DNA of 64,000 bases from DATAGF01 sp963813355 (GTDB lineage: Bacteria > Actinomycetota > Thermoleophilia > Miltoncostaeales > Miltoncostaeaceae): positions 124,001 to 188,000 of the forward strand of contig CAWEYS010000022.1 in NCBI GenBank assembly GCA_963813355.1, in the 5' to 3' direction. The notes under the pieces were generated by a model. It had not been told where the DNA came from, made no database searches, and saw nothing but the letters and a program-made list of their open reading frames with translations. Positions 9,094 to 17,774 of the stretch are shown piece after piece. Position 1 is the first letter of the stretch. Each line of letters opens with the position of its first letter. Both the position numbers and the translations under genes were made by a program.

Positions 9094-9173
9094 TCCGCCA
9101 GTCTCGCAGACCGCCCGACGGCCCGCGCCCGAGTCGCTTTCACGCCGCCGGGTCGCGTGATTGGCTCCCAGCG

Positions 9174-10951
9174 ATGAGGCGCGTCGTCCCCCTCGCCCTC
9201 GCGGCGCTCGCCGCCGCCGCAGCGCCCGCGCTCGCCCAGGGGCCGGTCACGGCCCTGCCCCCCGCCCGACCGCCGGCGGTCGTCGAGGTGGCCCCCGGCA
9301 TCGGCTACCAGCGCCAGGTGCAGGACAATGGGCAGGTCGTGCACATCGTGCGGGCCGCCCCCTCGCCGCGCGTCGGCCTCGCGCCGGCCCTCGCGGCGGG
9401 CACGCCGGTCCAGCGCGGCCCGCTCACCGGCGCCGTCGCGGCGCGCCTCGACCAGGGCGTCGTCGCGGGCATGAACGGCGACTTCTTCAGCTACGACACC
9501 AACTCCCCGAGCGGCGTCCTGCTCATCAACGGGGACCTCATCCACGAGCCCGAGGGCAGCCGACCGGCGCTCCTGATCCCGCCGCCGACCGGGCCGATCG
9601 CCTCGGCCACCCTGGTGCTGCAGGGGCGCTACCAGGCGATCGACCCCACCGGCGTCCGCAGGTTCGCGATCCGCGCCTTCGCCGGGATCAACCGGCCCGC
9701 GCTGCGCGGGACCGAGACGATCCTCTACACGCCGGACTTCGGGCCCGCCACTCCCGCGGCGGGGTCGGTCTACGAGGTGAGCGTGCGGCTCGACCAGCCC
9801 GGCCCGCTGGCGCCGAACGTCCCGCGCACGGGGACCGTGGTCGGGGCCGCCGCCGGCGGCGGCATGGCCCTCGTCCCCGGCAACGTGGTCCTGGCCGGCA
9901 TCGGCTCGGCGGGCCCGACGCTGGTGTCGGAGTTCCCCCTCGGCCAGCAGGTGGCGCTGACGCCCGGCCTGCTCGGCCTGCCCCCCGGCGCCCTCAACGC
10001 CATCGGCGGCGGGCCCTCGCTCGTCAGCGGCGGCGCGCCCGTCGCGCGGCCCACGATCGGCTACACCTCATCGCAGCTGGACGCCCGCACCTCTCGCTCG
10101 GCGGTCGGCCAGACCGCCCAGGGGTCGCTGATGCTCGTCACCGCCGAAGGGCCATCCCAGGGCAGCCCGGGGCTGACCGTCGCCGACCAGGCGCGCCAGA
10201 TGATCTCGCTCGGGGCCGCGACGGCGTTCGCGATGGACGCGGGCGGCAGCGCCCAGCTCGCCGTGGGCACCGACCTCGTGATCCCCTGGTCGGCGCCCCG
10301 CAGCCTCTCCGACGTCGTGCTGCTGTCCTACAGCGGGGTCACGCTGACCCCGCTCCCCTTCCGCCTGTCGGCGAACGGCGACCACGTCGACGACAGCGCC
10401 ACGGAGGTCGTGCGCTCGCCCGCGGCGGGCGTGGCCACGGTCACGATCGCGCGCCGCACCGGCCGGCCCACCAAGCGCCTCTGGCAGGGGCCGCTGGGGC
10501 CGGGCGCCGTGAAGGTGAACGTCGATCCCAAGCGCCTGGGCCTCGGCGACGGCGTCTACGTCGTGGTGGCCAAGTTCACTCCGGCCGACGGCAGCGGCGA
10601 GACCGAGCAGCGCCGACGCGTGATCTTCGACCGCACGCTCTCGGCCCTGACCGCGCGCTCGACGACGACCGGCGCCGGCAAGCGAGCCCGGGGACGCCTG
10701 GCCGTCGGCTTCCGCCTGCTGCGGCCCGCCCGCGTGACCGTGCGGGTCCTCTCGTCGTCGGGGAGCACGCTGGCGACGCTCGCGCGCAACCGCCCTTCCG
10801 CCAGGGGCGGCAGCGCGTGAACTGGAACCGCATGCGGGGCAGTGCGCTCGTCTCCGGCACCGTCACGGTGACCGTCGAGGCCCACAGCAGGTTCGGGACC
10901 ACGGGGCTCCAGCGCTCCGCGACCCTGAAGCCGCCCAAGCGCCGGCCGTAG
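9174..10951 (+). CDS. Exported phosphodiester glycosidase (NAGPA-domain) protein, frameshift near the 3' end
   Basis: A signal peptide (MRRVVPLALAALAAAAAPALAQ) precedes a NAGPA domain: VVAGMNGDFFSYD, NAIGGGPSLV, FAMDAGGSAQLAV. These match the core of the uncovering-enzyme family that cleaves phosphodiester-linked sugars in cell-wall or exopolysaccharide. A C-terminal beta-sandwich follows. The frame closes at 10820, but one missing base near 10791-10800 restores a FlgD/Ig-like ending (GRQRVNWN... TVTVEA) to a stop at 10951, so the true end is probably 10951. The protein would act outside the membrane. Substrate unknown. Confidence 0.85.
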
Positions 10952-11028
10952 CCTCCCCGGGGGCCCCACCGCGATGAGTTCTGCGGGCAGCGGCGGTCGG
11001 AGTGATGGACAACGACGAGGGAGGCAGC

Positions 11029-11676
11029 ATGGCGCGCCTGCGCGTGGGCATCACGATGTCGCTCGACGGCTACGTCGCCGGGCCCGACCAGAGCATCGAC
11101 GACCCGCTCGGGGTCGGCGGGGAGGCGCTCCACGAGTGGGTCCTGCCGCTGCGGACCTTCCAGCGCGTGCAGGGCCGCGAGGGCGGCGAGACCGGGCTCG
11201 ACGACGACGTCCTCGCCGAGACCTTCGCCGACCTGGGGGCCACGATCATGGGCCGCAACATGTTCGGCGGCGGGCCCGGGCCCTGGGACGAGCGGAACCC
11301 GTGGACCGGCTGGTGGGGACCTGACCCGCCGTACCACACGCCGGTCTTCGTCCTGACCAACCACCCGCGCGAGCCGCTCGAGATGGAGGGCGGCACGACC
11401 TTCCACTTCGTCACCGACGGCATCGAGCGCGCCCTCGAGCGGGCGGTCGAGGTGACCGGGGACCGCGACATCAACCTGGCCGGCGGCGCCGAGGCCATCG
11501 GCCAGTACCTGGCGGCCGGGCTGGTCGACCTGCTCGAGGTGCACGTCGTCCCCGTCCTGCTGGGCGGCGGCGAACGGCTCTTCGACCTGCCGCGCGGCTG
11601 GCAGGAGCGCTACGAGCGCGACCGCCTGGCGGCCTCGCCCAACGCGGCCCACTTCCGCTTCCTCAGAAAGGGGTGA
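11029..11676 (+). CDS. Dihydrofolate reductase-like (RibD C-terminal domain) protein
   Basis: A 215-residue protein with RVGITMSLDGYVAGPDQS at the start, TIMGRNMF, PVFVLTN and GGAEAIGQYLAAGLVDLLEVHVVPVLLGGG, the typical order of the RibD_C/DHFR-like family common in actinobacteria. Such proteins bind NADPH; the physiological substrate is generally unknown. ATG 11029 is preferred because GAGGGAGG stands 5 nt upstream; an upstream in-frame codon at 11002 would include that site. It converges with the aldo/keto reductase. Confidence 0.88.
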   Translation: MARLRVGITMSLDGYVAGPDQSIDDPLGVGGEALHEWVLPLRTFQRVQGREGGETGLDDDVLAETFADLGATIMGRNMFGGGPGPWDERNPWTGWWGPDPPYHTPVFVLTNHPREPLEMEGGTTFHFVTDGIERALERAVEVTGDRDINLAGGAEAIGQYLAAGLVDLLEVHVVPVLLGGGERLFDLPRGWQERYERDRLAASPNAAHFRFLRKG

Positions 11677-11692
11677 GGCCCCCTCAGGGCGG

Positions 11693-12645
11693 TCAGCCCT
11701 TGTCGATGAGCCGCTCGAGGAACTCCGGGTAGCGGTCGCCGGCGGCCGCGCCGGGCGGGAAGGCCGCGTCGAGCGCGGCCAGGTCGGCGTCGTCGAGCTC
11801 CAGGGTGGCGGCCGCGGCGTTCTGCTCGAGGTAGGCGCGCCGCTTGGTGCCCGGGATCGGGACGACGTCCTCGCCCCGGCTCAGCACCCACGCGAGCGCG
11901 AGCTGGGCCGGCGTCGCGCCCCGCCGCGCGGCCAGGTCGCGGACGCGCTCGGCCAGCTCGAGGTTGCGCTCGAGGTTCTCGCCCTGGAAGCGCGGCAGCA
12001 CGCGGCGCAGGTCCGACTCCTCCAGGTCGGTCCCCGGCGCCAGGGCTCCCGCCAGCAGACCGCGCCCCAGCGGGCTGAACGGCACGAAGCCGATCCCGAG
12101 CTCGCGCAGCGTCGGGATCACCTCGTGCTCGGGCTCCCGGTGCCACAGCGAGTACTCGCTCTGGAGGGCGGCGATCGGGTGGACGGCGGCCGCCCGCCGG
12201 ATCGTCGACGGCGCGGCCTCGCTCAGGCCGAGGTGGGCCACCGACCCCTCGGCGACCAGCTCGGCCATCGCGCCGACGGTCTCCTCGATGGGCACGTCGG
12301 GGTCGACGCGGTGCAGGTAGTAGAGGTCGATGCGCTCCACGCCAAGGCGGGCCAGCGAGGCCTGGCACGCGGACCGCGCGTACTCGGGGCGGCCGTCCAC
12401 GGCGCCGTACGACCCGCCCGCGTCGCGCACGTTGCCGAACTTGGTCGCCAGCTCCACCTGTCCCGCCGACCGGCGAGCGCCCGGCCCACCAGGGCCTCGT
12501 TGGCGCCCAGCCCGTAGACGTCGGCCGTGTCCCAGAACGTCACCCCGAGCTCGAGCGCCCGGTCGAGCGTGCGCAGCGCCTCGGCCTCGTCGGGGACGCC
12601 GTAGCCGTCGGACATCCCCATGCACCCCAGCCCCAGCGTCGACAC
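11693..12645 (-). CDS. Aldo/keto reductase, frameshifted near the N-terminus
   Basis: The N-terminal part (STLGLGCMGMSDGYG, then FWDTADVYGLGANEALVG with the catalytic Asp/Tyr) runs from 12645 to about 12465. The rest (ELATKFGNVRD with Lys, LYYLHRVDPDVPIEETVGAM with His, VPFSPLGRG, PIPGTKR) continues in another frame to 11693. One missing base near 12460-12472 explains this. Together they give a full AKR with the tetrad Asp-Tyr-Lys-His. The start is uncertain: GTG at 12645 is the only start codon, but homologous residues (LGRGGLEV) extend upstream without one. Product: probable NADP-dependent reductase of aldehydes or ketones. Confidence 0.88.
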
Positions 12646-12697
12646 CTCGAGGCCGCCGCGCCCGAGGCGGCGGCGGCCGACGCGCCCGGGGCCGGGC

Positions 12698-12949
12698 TCA
12701 GCCGTCGTGGAGCGCCTCGATCTCGGCCCGCACCCCGCGCATCTCCGTCACGAGGCGGTCGATCTCCGCGTCCAGGCCCGTCTCGCCCTCGCGCTGACGG
12801 AGGACGATCTGACCGAGGTCGGAGGCGAGGGCTTTCTGGCGGCGCTTCAGGGACTGCTCCTGCGCCTTGAGCCGGGCCTGCCCCGCCCGCTGCTTCACAG
12901 CGTCGCCCGCCCGCTTGGCGTAGTCACGGACGTCGTCGACGATTCCCAT
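12698..12949 (-). CDS. Small coiled-coil protein of unknown function
   Basis: An 83-residue basic, helix-rich protein (MGIVDDVRDYAKRAGDAVKQ..., later LDAEIDRLVTEMRGVRAEIEAL) with heptad-like spacing and no membrane segment. No family is recognised. The ATG is preceded by AAGGGGAGCGG; a TAGACT -10 box lies about 30 bp upstream, so it probably has its own promoter. Its stop lies just inside the presumed N-terminal extension of the aldo/keto reductase. Confidence 0.65.
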   Translation of the reverse strand: MGIVDDVRDYAKRAGDAVKQRAGQARLKAQEQSLKRRQKALASDLGQIVLRQREGETGLDAEIDRLVTEMRGVRAEIEALHDG

Positions 12950-12986
12950 GTGCCCGCTCCCCTTCCCTGAGACGCGATGCGCGAGT

Positions 12987-13373
12987 CTAACGCGCGTCCT
13001 CGCGGGCGTGCAGACTTGCCAGAATCGTCGCGACGAGCGAGAAGATCAGCGCCAGCCACACGCCGAACTTCCGGCTCCCGGCGTCGCCGTCGAGGAAGAC
13101 CATCAGCGTGACGATGAAGGTCACGCTCGTGAGGTACGCGGCCACCAGGCCGGGGTTCACGACGGTTGGCAGCTCGAAGTTGTAGGCGTCGGCGACGAAG
13201 ATCAGCGCCGCGAGGGCGGCGAAGACCAGCATCAGCCACCACGACGGGATGACGTCCTCGCCGTTGAAATCGAACGACGCGACGCCGTACCAGGGGAAGA
13301 ACAGGCAGATGATGAAGAGGACGTTCGCGGCCGCGGCCCCGAGCATCCTCTGCTCGCGGGTGATGGTTCGCAT
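12987..13373 (-). CDS. Four-helix membrane protein of unknown function
   Basis: A 128-residue protein with four predicted membrane helices (about 12-32, 44-62, 70-92 and 104-122). The first is followed by FFPWYGVASFDFNGEDVIPSWW, an aromatic-rich loop also seen in the membrane protein at 15939 (FLPWYATDIG). Helix pairs of this kind are common in uncharacterised actinobacterial membrane proteins. A GAGGAGCCTCCGAG ribosome site precedes the ATG. Function unknown. Confidence 0.7.
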   Translation of the reverse strand: MRTITREQRMLGAAAANVLFIICLFFPWYGVASFDFNGEDVIPSWWLMLVFAALAALIFVADAYNFELPTVVNPGLVAAYLTSVTFIVTLMVFLDGDAGSRKFGVWLALIFSLVATILASLHAREDAR

Positions 13374-13442
13374 CTCGGAGGCTCCTCGTGCCGGGGACGA
13401 ACGATCTGGGGTTTCGACGCCCTGCGCCGCCTCACCTTCCCG

Positions 13443-14144
13443 TCAGGCGGGCTCCACGGGTGCCGGCGGGTTGTGGCCGGGGATCATCAGGCGCGCGCCG
13501 GAGTCGCGGATCGCCCGGAACGCGGCGAGGTGCTCCTCCCGGCGCGGGTGGTCCGCGGGGAGCGAGCCCTGCGCGAACCAGGAGGGGTCGGGGCCGGGCG
13601 TGTCCCCGGCGATCGCCACCAGGCCGTCGTCCGTCTCGACCAGGAAGGCGACGTGGCCGTCGGTGTGGCCGGGCGTGTGGATCCAGCGCACCCCCGGCAG
13701 GACCTCGCCCGCCGACCCGGAGAAGGGGCGGGCGGTCGCGCGGTCGCGCCACCCGCGCCCGGCATGGGCGTGCGGGGTCTCGAGCTCGGCCGCGTGGACG
13801 TGGAGCTCGACGTCACCGAGCTGGGGGAGCGCCGAGACGTGGTCCGAGTGGAGGTGGGTCGCGAGGACCGTGTGGACGTCGTCCGGCGACACGCCGCGCG
13901 CCGCGAGCGCGGCCGCCAGCATGTCCCCCTGGGTCTGGTAGCCGGGGTCGACGACGACGCTCTCCGGGCCCGTGAGGAGGACCGTGTTGGGCCAGGCGAT
14001 CATCCCGTGGACCGCGTCCGGGAGCCCCCGGTAGGCGCCGAAGGTCCCGAAGGTGCTCGAGCTCCGCAGGTCCACCATCTCGCCCCCGGCCAGGGCGACC
14101 ACGATGCGGTGCGCGGGGATCAGCACCTCCGCGCGCCACGCCAT
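13443..14144 (-). CDS. MBL-fold metallo-hydrolase
   Basis: A 233-residue metallo-beta-lactamase-fold protein. The metal-binding motif is THLHSDHVSA (HxHxDH); further ligands are in IHTPGHTDGHV, AGDTPG and IPGHNPP. The fold hydrolyses thioesters, lactones or similar compounds using two metal ions, often zinc; glyoxalase II-like or lactonase activity is possible but not decided by sequence. The ATG directly abuts the stop codon of the 72-residue gene, so it is the third gene of a GYD-small-MBL operon. Confidence 0.88.
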   Translation of the reverse strand: MAWRAEVLIPAHRIVVALAGGEMVDLRSSSTFGTFGAYRGLPDAVHGMIAWPNTVLLTGPESVVVDPGYQTQGDMLAAALAARGVSPDDVHTVLATHLHSDHVSALPQLGDVELHVHAAELETPHAHAGRGWRDRATARPFSGSAGEVLPGVRWIHTPGHTDGHVAFLVETDDGLVAIAGDTPGPDPSWFAQGSLPADHPRREEHLAAFRAIRDSGARLMIPGHNPPAPVEPA

Positions 14145-14363
14145 CTAGCCGGCCGCCTCCGTGCGGGCCGCGGCCGCGCGGGCCTCGGCGCGGTCGTGCT
14201 CGTAGCAGGGCGCGGCGCGGAACGGGGCCACCGGGTCGGCCGAGACGCGCCCGAGCCGGGTCGCGCGGGCCCGCAGCCCCATGCCCGCCCGGCGGGCCTG
14301 GGGGGAGAGCGCCAGGCCCAGGATGCCGCCGGCCAGCAGCCAGCGACTGCGCTTGGCGCTCAC
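14145..14363 (-). CDS. Small protein, translationally coupled between GYD and MBL genes
   Basis: A 72-residue frame starting with GTG that overlaps the GYD stop (GTGA) and ending exactly at the MBL start. It has a weak hydrophobic stretch after the basic N-terminus (RWLLAGGILGLAL) and an Arg/Ala-rich C-terminal half with one Cys. No family is recognised. The exact overlap on one side and abutment on the other are the reasons for calling it. Confidence 0.5.
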   Translation of the reverse strand: MSAKRSRWLLAGGILGLALSPQARRAGMGLRARATRLGRVSADPVAPFRAAPCYEHDRAEARAAAARTEAAG

Positions 14364-14644
14364 TTCAGCAGCGAGAGGAACTCGTCCACGGGAATGGCGG
14401 TCAGCGTCTGGAAGTGGGCCGTGCCGCGGGCCGCGAGCTCGACCGAGACGCGGGCGATGACCTTCTCGTCGGGGGCCTCGACGATGTTCACGAAGTCGTA
14501 GGGCCCCAGCACCGCCCACTGCTCGACGACCCTCGCCCCCATCTGCTCGACCTCGGCGTTCACCTCCAGGAGGCGCTGGGGGTTCGCCTTGAGGGTTCCC
14601 ACGCCGTGCGGGCTGAGCGTGCTGAGCAGGATGTAGGTCGGCAC
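14360..14644 (-). CDS. GYD-domain protein
   Basis: About 94 residues. It opens MPTYILLSTLSPHGVGTLKANPQ and contains GARVVEQWAVLGPYDFVNIVEAPD, the classic pattern of the GYD family (PF08734), small ferredoxin-like-fold proteins of unknown role. GTG at 14644 is chosen over an upstream codon at 14689 because family members begin right at this point and AAGGAC lies ahead. It is first gene of a three-gene run on this strand, about 20 bp after the sulfotransferase. Confidence 0.85.
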   Translation of the reverse strand: MPTYILLSTLSPHGVGTLKANPQRLLEVNAEVEQMGARVVEQWAVLGPYDFVNIVEAPDEKVIARVSVELAARGTAHFQTLTAIPVDEFLSLLK

Positions 14645-14663
14645 TTCCGGTCCTTTTCGCCTC

Positions 14664-15605
14664 TCACCGGGACCGGTCGAGCGTACCATCCGCGGGGGCG
14701 AGCCAGCCGCTCAGGTCGCGCCCGACCAGCTCCCCCAGCTCGCCGACGTCGTCGCGGAAGTGGTCGCGCAGCTCGGCCGCGAGCTCGGGGTCGATCTGGC
14801 GCCGGCGGGTCACCTGGCGGTTGCCGCGGCGGACCCGCTCGAGCACGCCGAGGCGCTCGACGCCCGCGACGCGCTTGACGCTCCGGGCGACGCCGACCAG
14901 GGCCGCCGGGGGGCGCTGGGTGAGCCTCGCCACGGCCCCGGCGCGGTGGACCTTGTTCTCGTTCACCCGCGGGAAGTCGGCGCGGCCGTCGTCGGGGAGG
15001 CCAAGGAACTCGAGCGTGCGCCGGTAGACCGCCCCGGTGTCCTCGCGCAGGTCGTCGAAGACGAGCGTCAGCACCTGCTCGCGCGGCAGCGCCTCGTAGA
15101 CCCGCCGCAGCTGCGCGCCGAGGCGCGCGGCGTCGCCGTACTGCAGGAACTCGGGCACCCGCACCCGCGGAGGCAGGTGCTCGCCGCGACGGCGCGGCTC
15201 CTGGAGCTCCCACGCCCGGGCGGGGTCGGGCTCGTCCTCGTCGAGCATGTACAGGAGCTGCGAGTGCAGCGACGGCACGAGGTCGACCGGGTTGCGGAGC
15301 ATCACGATGACCCGGGCGTCCGGGTCGAACGCCGCGATGTTGCGGGCCGCGTCGGCCGAGTAGAGGTACCAGACCGACGCCTCGCCCACCGCCAGGTGCT
15401 CGTCGGTGGCGGCGTCGAACAGGCGAAGGTAGTGCTCCTCGCTGCGCCGGCCGGGCGCGTAGTAGTAGTCGAAGTCGCCGCAGAAGTAGTGGGGCTCCTT
15501 CGGCTGCGAGACGAAGGCCCGCGGGTGCTCGCGCAGGTACTCGCTGAGCGCGGTCGTCCCGCACTTGGGCGCCCCGAGGATGAAGAAGTTCGGCCGGCGT
15601 GGCAC
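14664..15605 (-). CDS. Sulfotransferase (PAPS-dependent)
   Basis: A 313-residue protein. The 5'-phosphosulfate loop is FILGAPKCGTTALSEYL (residues ~6-22), and the 3'-phosphate site is VIVMLRNPVDLVPSLHSQLL; HYFCGDFDYYYAPG is the bacterial/heparan-type variant. It transfers sulfate from PAPS to a hydroxyl or amine of a sugar or lipid. GTG at 15605 is chosen: a TAGCGT -10 box ends 8 nt upstream, which suits a leaderless mRNA. A longer ATG start at about 15653 would overlap the divergent gene's start. Confidence 0.88.
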   Translation of the reverse strand: MPRRPNFFILGAPKCGTTALSEYLREHPRAFVSQPKEPHYFCGDFDYYYAPGRRSEEHYLRLFDAATDEHLAVGEASVWYLYSADAARNIAAFDPDARVIVMLRNPVDLVPSLHSQLLYMLDEDEPDPARAWELQEPRRRGEHLPPRVRVPEFLQYGDAARLGAQLRRVYEALPREQVLTLVFDDLREDTGAVYRRTLEFLGLPDDGRADFPRVNENKVHRAGAVARLTQRPPAALVGVARSVKRVAGVERLGVLERVRRGNRQVTRRRQIDPELAAELRDHFRDDVGELGELVGRDLSGWLAPADGTLDRSR

Positions 15606-15613
15606 GGGCGCTG

Positions 15614-15643
15614 ACGCTAGCAGCAGGCGGCCACGCGTAGTCT
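15614..15643. promoter_or_regulatory. Divergent leaderless promoters
   Basis: TAGCGT on the minus strand (15619-15614) ends 8 nt before the sulfotransferase GTG. TAGTCT on the plus strand (15638-15643) ends 8 nt before the ATG at 15652. Both spacings put the transcription start at or next to the start codon. Confidence 0.5.
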
Positions 15644-15651
15644 TCGGGCCC

Positions 15652-15942
15652 ATGCAGCCGACCTCCGCAGCGGCCGCGGCCGCGCCGGCGAGCCGGGGCA
15701 CGCGCAAGCCCGTGGCCGTCCTGGTCCTCGGGATCGTCGGGCTGGTCACCGGCGTCACGGCGATCACGCTCCTGTGCGCGGTGCTCGCCATCGTTCTGGC
15801 CTCGCTGTCCTTCCAGGACGAGTCGGCGGGCCGCGTCGACCCGGAGCGCCACCGCATGGCCGTCGCCGGCATGGTCTGCGGCATCGTGGCCCTCTGCCTC
15901 TGGATCCCGGTCGTGGTCGTCATCGCGGTCGCCGAGGCGTGA
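15652..15942 (+). CDS. DUF4190-like small membrane protein
   Basis: 96 residues: an Ala-rich cytoplasmic N-terminus, then two hydrophobic segments (VAVLVLGIVGLVTGVTAI... and MVCGIVALCLWIPVVVVIAV) separated by a polar loop, the usual DUF4190 arrangement. Function unknown. The ATG has no ribosome site but has a TAGTCT box 8 nt upstream. The stop overlaps the next start (GTGA at 15939). Confidence 0.7.
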   Translation: MQPTSAAAAAAPASRGTRKPVAVLVLGIVGLVTGVTAITLLCAVLAIVLASLSFQDESAGRVDPERHRMAVAGMVCGIVALCLWIPVVVVIAVAEA

Positions 15943-16391
15943 GCGCGCGCCGCCAGGCGATCCTCCGGCCCCCCCGCGGCGGCGCCCCCTACGTCGGCAT
16001 GATCTCCGGGATCGTCATCGTCGTCGCGGCCTTCCTGCCCTGGTACGCCACCGACATCGGGCCGCCCTTCGCGGCCGAGAGCGTCACCGGCTGGGAGGCC
16101 ACCAACGTGGCCCGGGCCTCGGTCTTCATGGGCGCGATCGTGGCCACCGCCTCGGCCGCCGCCGCCATCGAGGCCCGCGGCGGGCTGCGCCTCGGCGAGC
16201 AGGCGGGCGACGCCATCGCCTGGGCCGTGATCGGGGCCTCGGTCATCGCCGCGATCCTCATCGGCTACCGGCTCTTCGTGCTCCCCGAGCCGGCGGAGTT
16301 CCTGTCGCGCGAGATCGGCGTCTACCTCGCCGCGGCGGGCGCGGTCGGGGGGATCCTCAGCGGCCTCGCCCTGATCGCCACCCGCGACTAG
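15939..16391 (+). CDS. Membrane protein of unknown function, coupled to the DUF4190-like gene
   Basis: A 150-residue protein with four hydrophobic segments and the FLPWY motif after the first helix, like the protein at 12987. The GTG start overlaps the preceding stop (GTGA). A short basic N-terminus (SARRQAILRPPRGG) precedes helix 1. No family is recognised. It ends 4 bp before the convergent small gene. Confidence 0.7.
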   Translation: MSARRQAILRPPRGGAPYVGMISGIVIVVAAFLPWYATDIGPPFAAESVTGWEATNVARASVFMGAIVATASAAAAIEARGGLRLGEQAGDAIAWAVIGASVIAAILIGYRLFVLPEPAEFLSREIGVYLAAAGAVGGILSGLALIATRD

Positions 16392-16395
16392 CGCG

Positions 16396-16599
16396 TCACC
16401 CGGCGCGCGCCCGCCGGATCCAGTAGCCCGCGCTGACCAGCAGCGCCAGGACGGCGACCAGCAGGAGCGCGAAGGCCGCGTACGCGGCCGCTCCGCCGAT
16501 CTGCACGACGACGCTCGCCAGCCCGGCCGCGGCGGTGGCCCCGACGGCCGACGCCGTCGCGATGCCCGCCGCCCGCCCGTTGGGGGTGCCCACGGCCAT
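16396..16599 (-). CDS. Small membrane protein of unknown function
   Basis: A 67-residue frame with one or two hydrophobic segments (Ala-rich 13-35 and YAAFALLLVAVLALLVSAGYW) and a basic tail RRARAG. A TAGCCT -10 box ends exactly 6 nt before the ATG, which supports translation from a leaderless mRNA despite the small size. Confidence 0.5.
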   Translation of the reverse strand: MAVGTPNGRAAGIATASAVGATAAAGLASVVVQIGGAAAYAAFALLLVAVLALLVSAGYWIRRARAG

Positions 16600-16623
16600 G
16601 CCGTCAGGCTAGCGCCCGGCGTC

Positions 16624-16661
16624 GTGCCAATTGGCCACGCCTCGCCGTGCCAATTGACGCC
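16624..16661. repeat. CCAATTGG-type short repeat, intergenic copy
   Basis: GTGCCAATTGGCCAC stands at 16624-16638, identical to the left arm of the palindrome inside nagA (35723-35737). A related half, GTGCCAATTGACGCC, follows at 16647-16661 (23 bp start to start). The AT-centred core is conspicuous in this GC-rich DNA. It sits in the 101-bp divergent gap upstream of the ligD-like gene, so an operator or a small mobile palindrome are both possible. Confidence 0.6.
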
Positions 16662-16700
16662 ACCTGGCCGGGCCCGCGTGGCCGCGTCAGACTCCCCGCA

Positions 16701-17774
16701 ATGGCCGCGAGCGACGCCACGATCGTGGAGGCCGGGGGGCGCGAGGTGCGCGTGTCCAATCCCGATCGCGTGATCTTCCCGGCGACCGAGCGGTCGGCGC
16801 CGGTGATCAAGCTCGACGTCGTCGCCTACTACCTCGCCGTCGCCGAGGGCATCATGCGCGCGCTCGAGCGGCGGCCCACCACCCTGGAGCGCTGGCCCAA
16901 GGGGGTGCACCCGGGCATCGTGCTCTCGACGCGCGAGCGCGGCGGTGGCGACGCCTTCTTTCAGAAGCGGATCCCGCGCGGGGCTCCCGACTACGTCCAG
17001 ACGGCGCGGATCCGGTTCCCGTCGGGCCGCCACGCGGATGAGATCTGCCCCACGGAGATCGCCGTCGTCGCCTGGGCGGCGCAGATGGGGACGCTGACGT
17101 TCCACCCGTGGCCGGTTCGCGGCGACGACGTCGACCACCCGGACGAGCTGCGCCTGGACCTCGACCCGCAGCCCGGGATGGACTTCGCCGACGCCGTGCG
17201 CGTGGCCGGCGAGGCCCGCGCGCTGCTGGACGAGCTCGGCTACGTCGGCTTCCCGAAGACCTCGGGGGGGCGGGGCGTGCACATCTACGTCCGGATCGAG
17301 CCGCGCTGGACGTTCACCGACGTCCGCCACGCCGCGATCGCCTTCGGGCGGGAGCTCGAGCGGCGCCTGCCGGGCGAGGTGACCACGAGGTGGTGGAAGG
17401 AGGAGCGCGGCGAGCGCGTCTTCATCGACTACAACCAGAACGCGCGCGACCGCACGATCGCCTCGGCCTACAGCGTCCGGCCGAGGCCGGGGGCGCCGGT
17501 CTCGGCGCCGCTGGGCTGGGACGAGCTCGCCGAGGCCGAGCCGGAGGACTTCACGGTCGCGACCATGCCCGCTCGCTTCGCCGAGGTGGGCGATCGCCAC
17601 GCCGCGATCGATGACGTCGTCCACTCGCTGCAGCCGCTGCTGGACATGTACGAGCGCGACGAGGCCGCGGGAGCGGCCGACATGCCCTATCCGCCCGACT
17701 ATCCGAAGATGCCGGGAGAGCCGAAGCGCGTCCAGCCCTCGCGCGACCGCGACCGGCCTCGCGGCGGCCCCTAG
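16701..17774 (+). CDS. LigD-type primase/polymerase domain protein (stand-alone PolDom)
   Basis: A 357-residue archaeo-eukaryotic primase-like domain as found in LigD. The catalytic DxD is in LRLDLDPQ, SGGRGVHIYV carries the nucleotide-binding Ser/Arg/His, and the third acidic residue lies in ERVFIDYNQN. No ligase or nuclease domain is attached, and no ku gene is in the window. Such proteins fill in broken ends during non-homologous end joining or repair, with a preference for ribonucleotides in characterised relatives. The ATG at 16701 is chosen; an upstream codon at 16647 adds unconserved residues. Its stop overlaps that of exonuclease III. Confidence 0.92.
   Translation: MAASDATIVEAGGREVRVSNPDRVIFPATERSAPVIKLDVVAYYLAVAEGIMRALERRPTTLERWPKGVHPGIVLSTRERGGGDAFFQKRIPRGAPDYVQTARIRFPSGRHADEICPTEIAVVAWAAQMGTLTFHPWPVRGDDVDHPDELRLDLDPQPGMDFADAVRVAGEARALLDELGYVGFPKTSGGRGVHIYVRIEPRWTFTDVRHAAIAFGRELERRLPGEVTTRWWKEERGERVFIDYNQNARDRTIASAYSVRPRPGAPVSAPLGWDELAEAEPEDFTVATMPARFAEVGDRHAAIDDVVHSLQPLLDMYERDEAAGAADMPYPPDYPKMPGEPKRVQPSRDRDRPRGGP

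Noticed and set aside
15606..15653. Longer sulfotransferase start at the ATG near 15653
   Set aside because: It would overlap the divergent gene's start codon and lacks a promoter; the GTG at 15605 has a leaderless -10 box.
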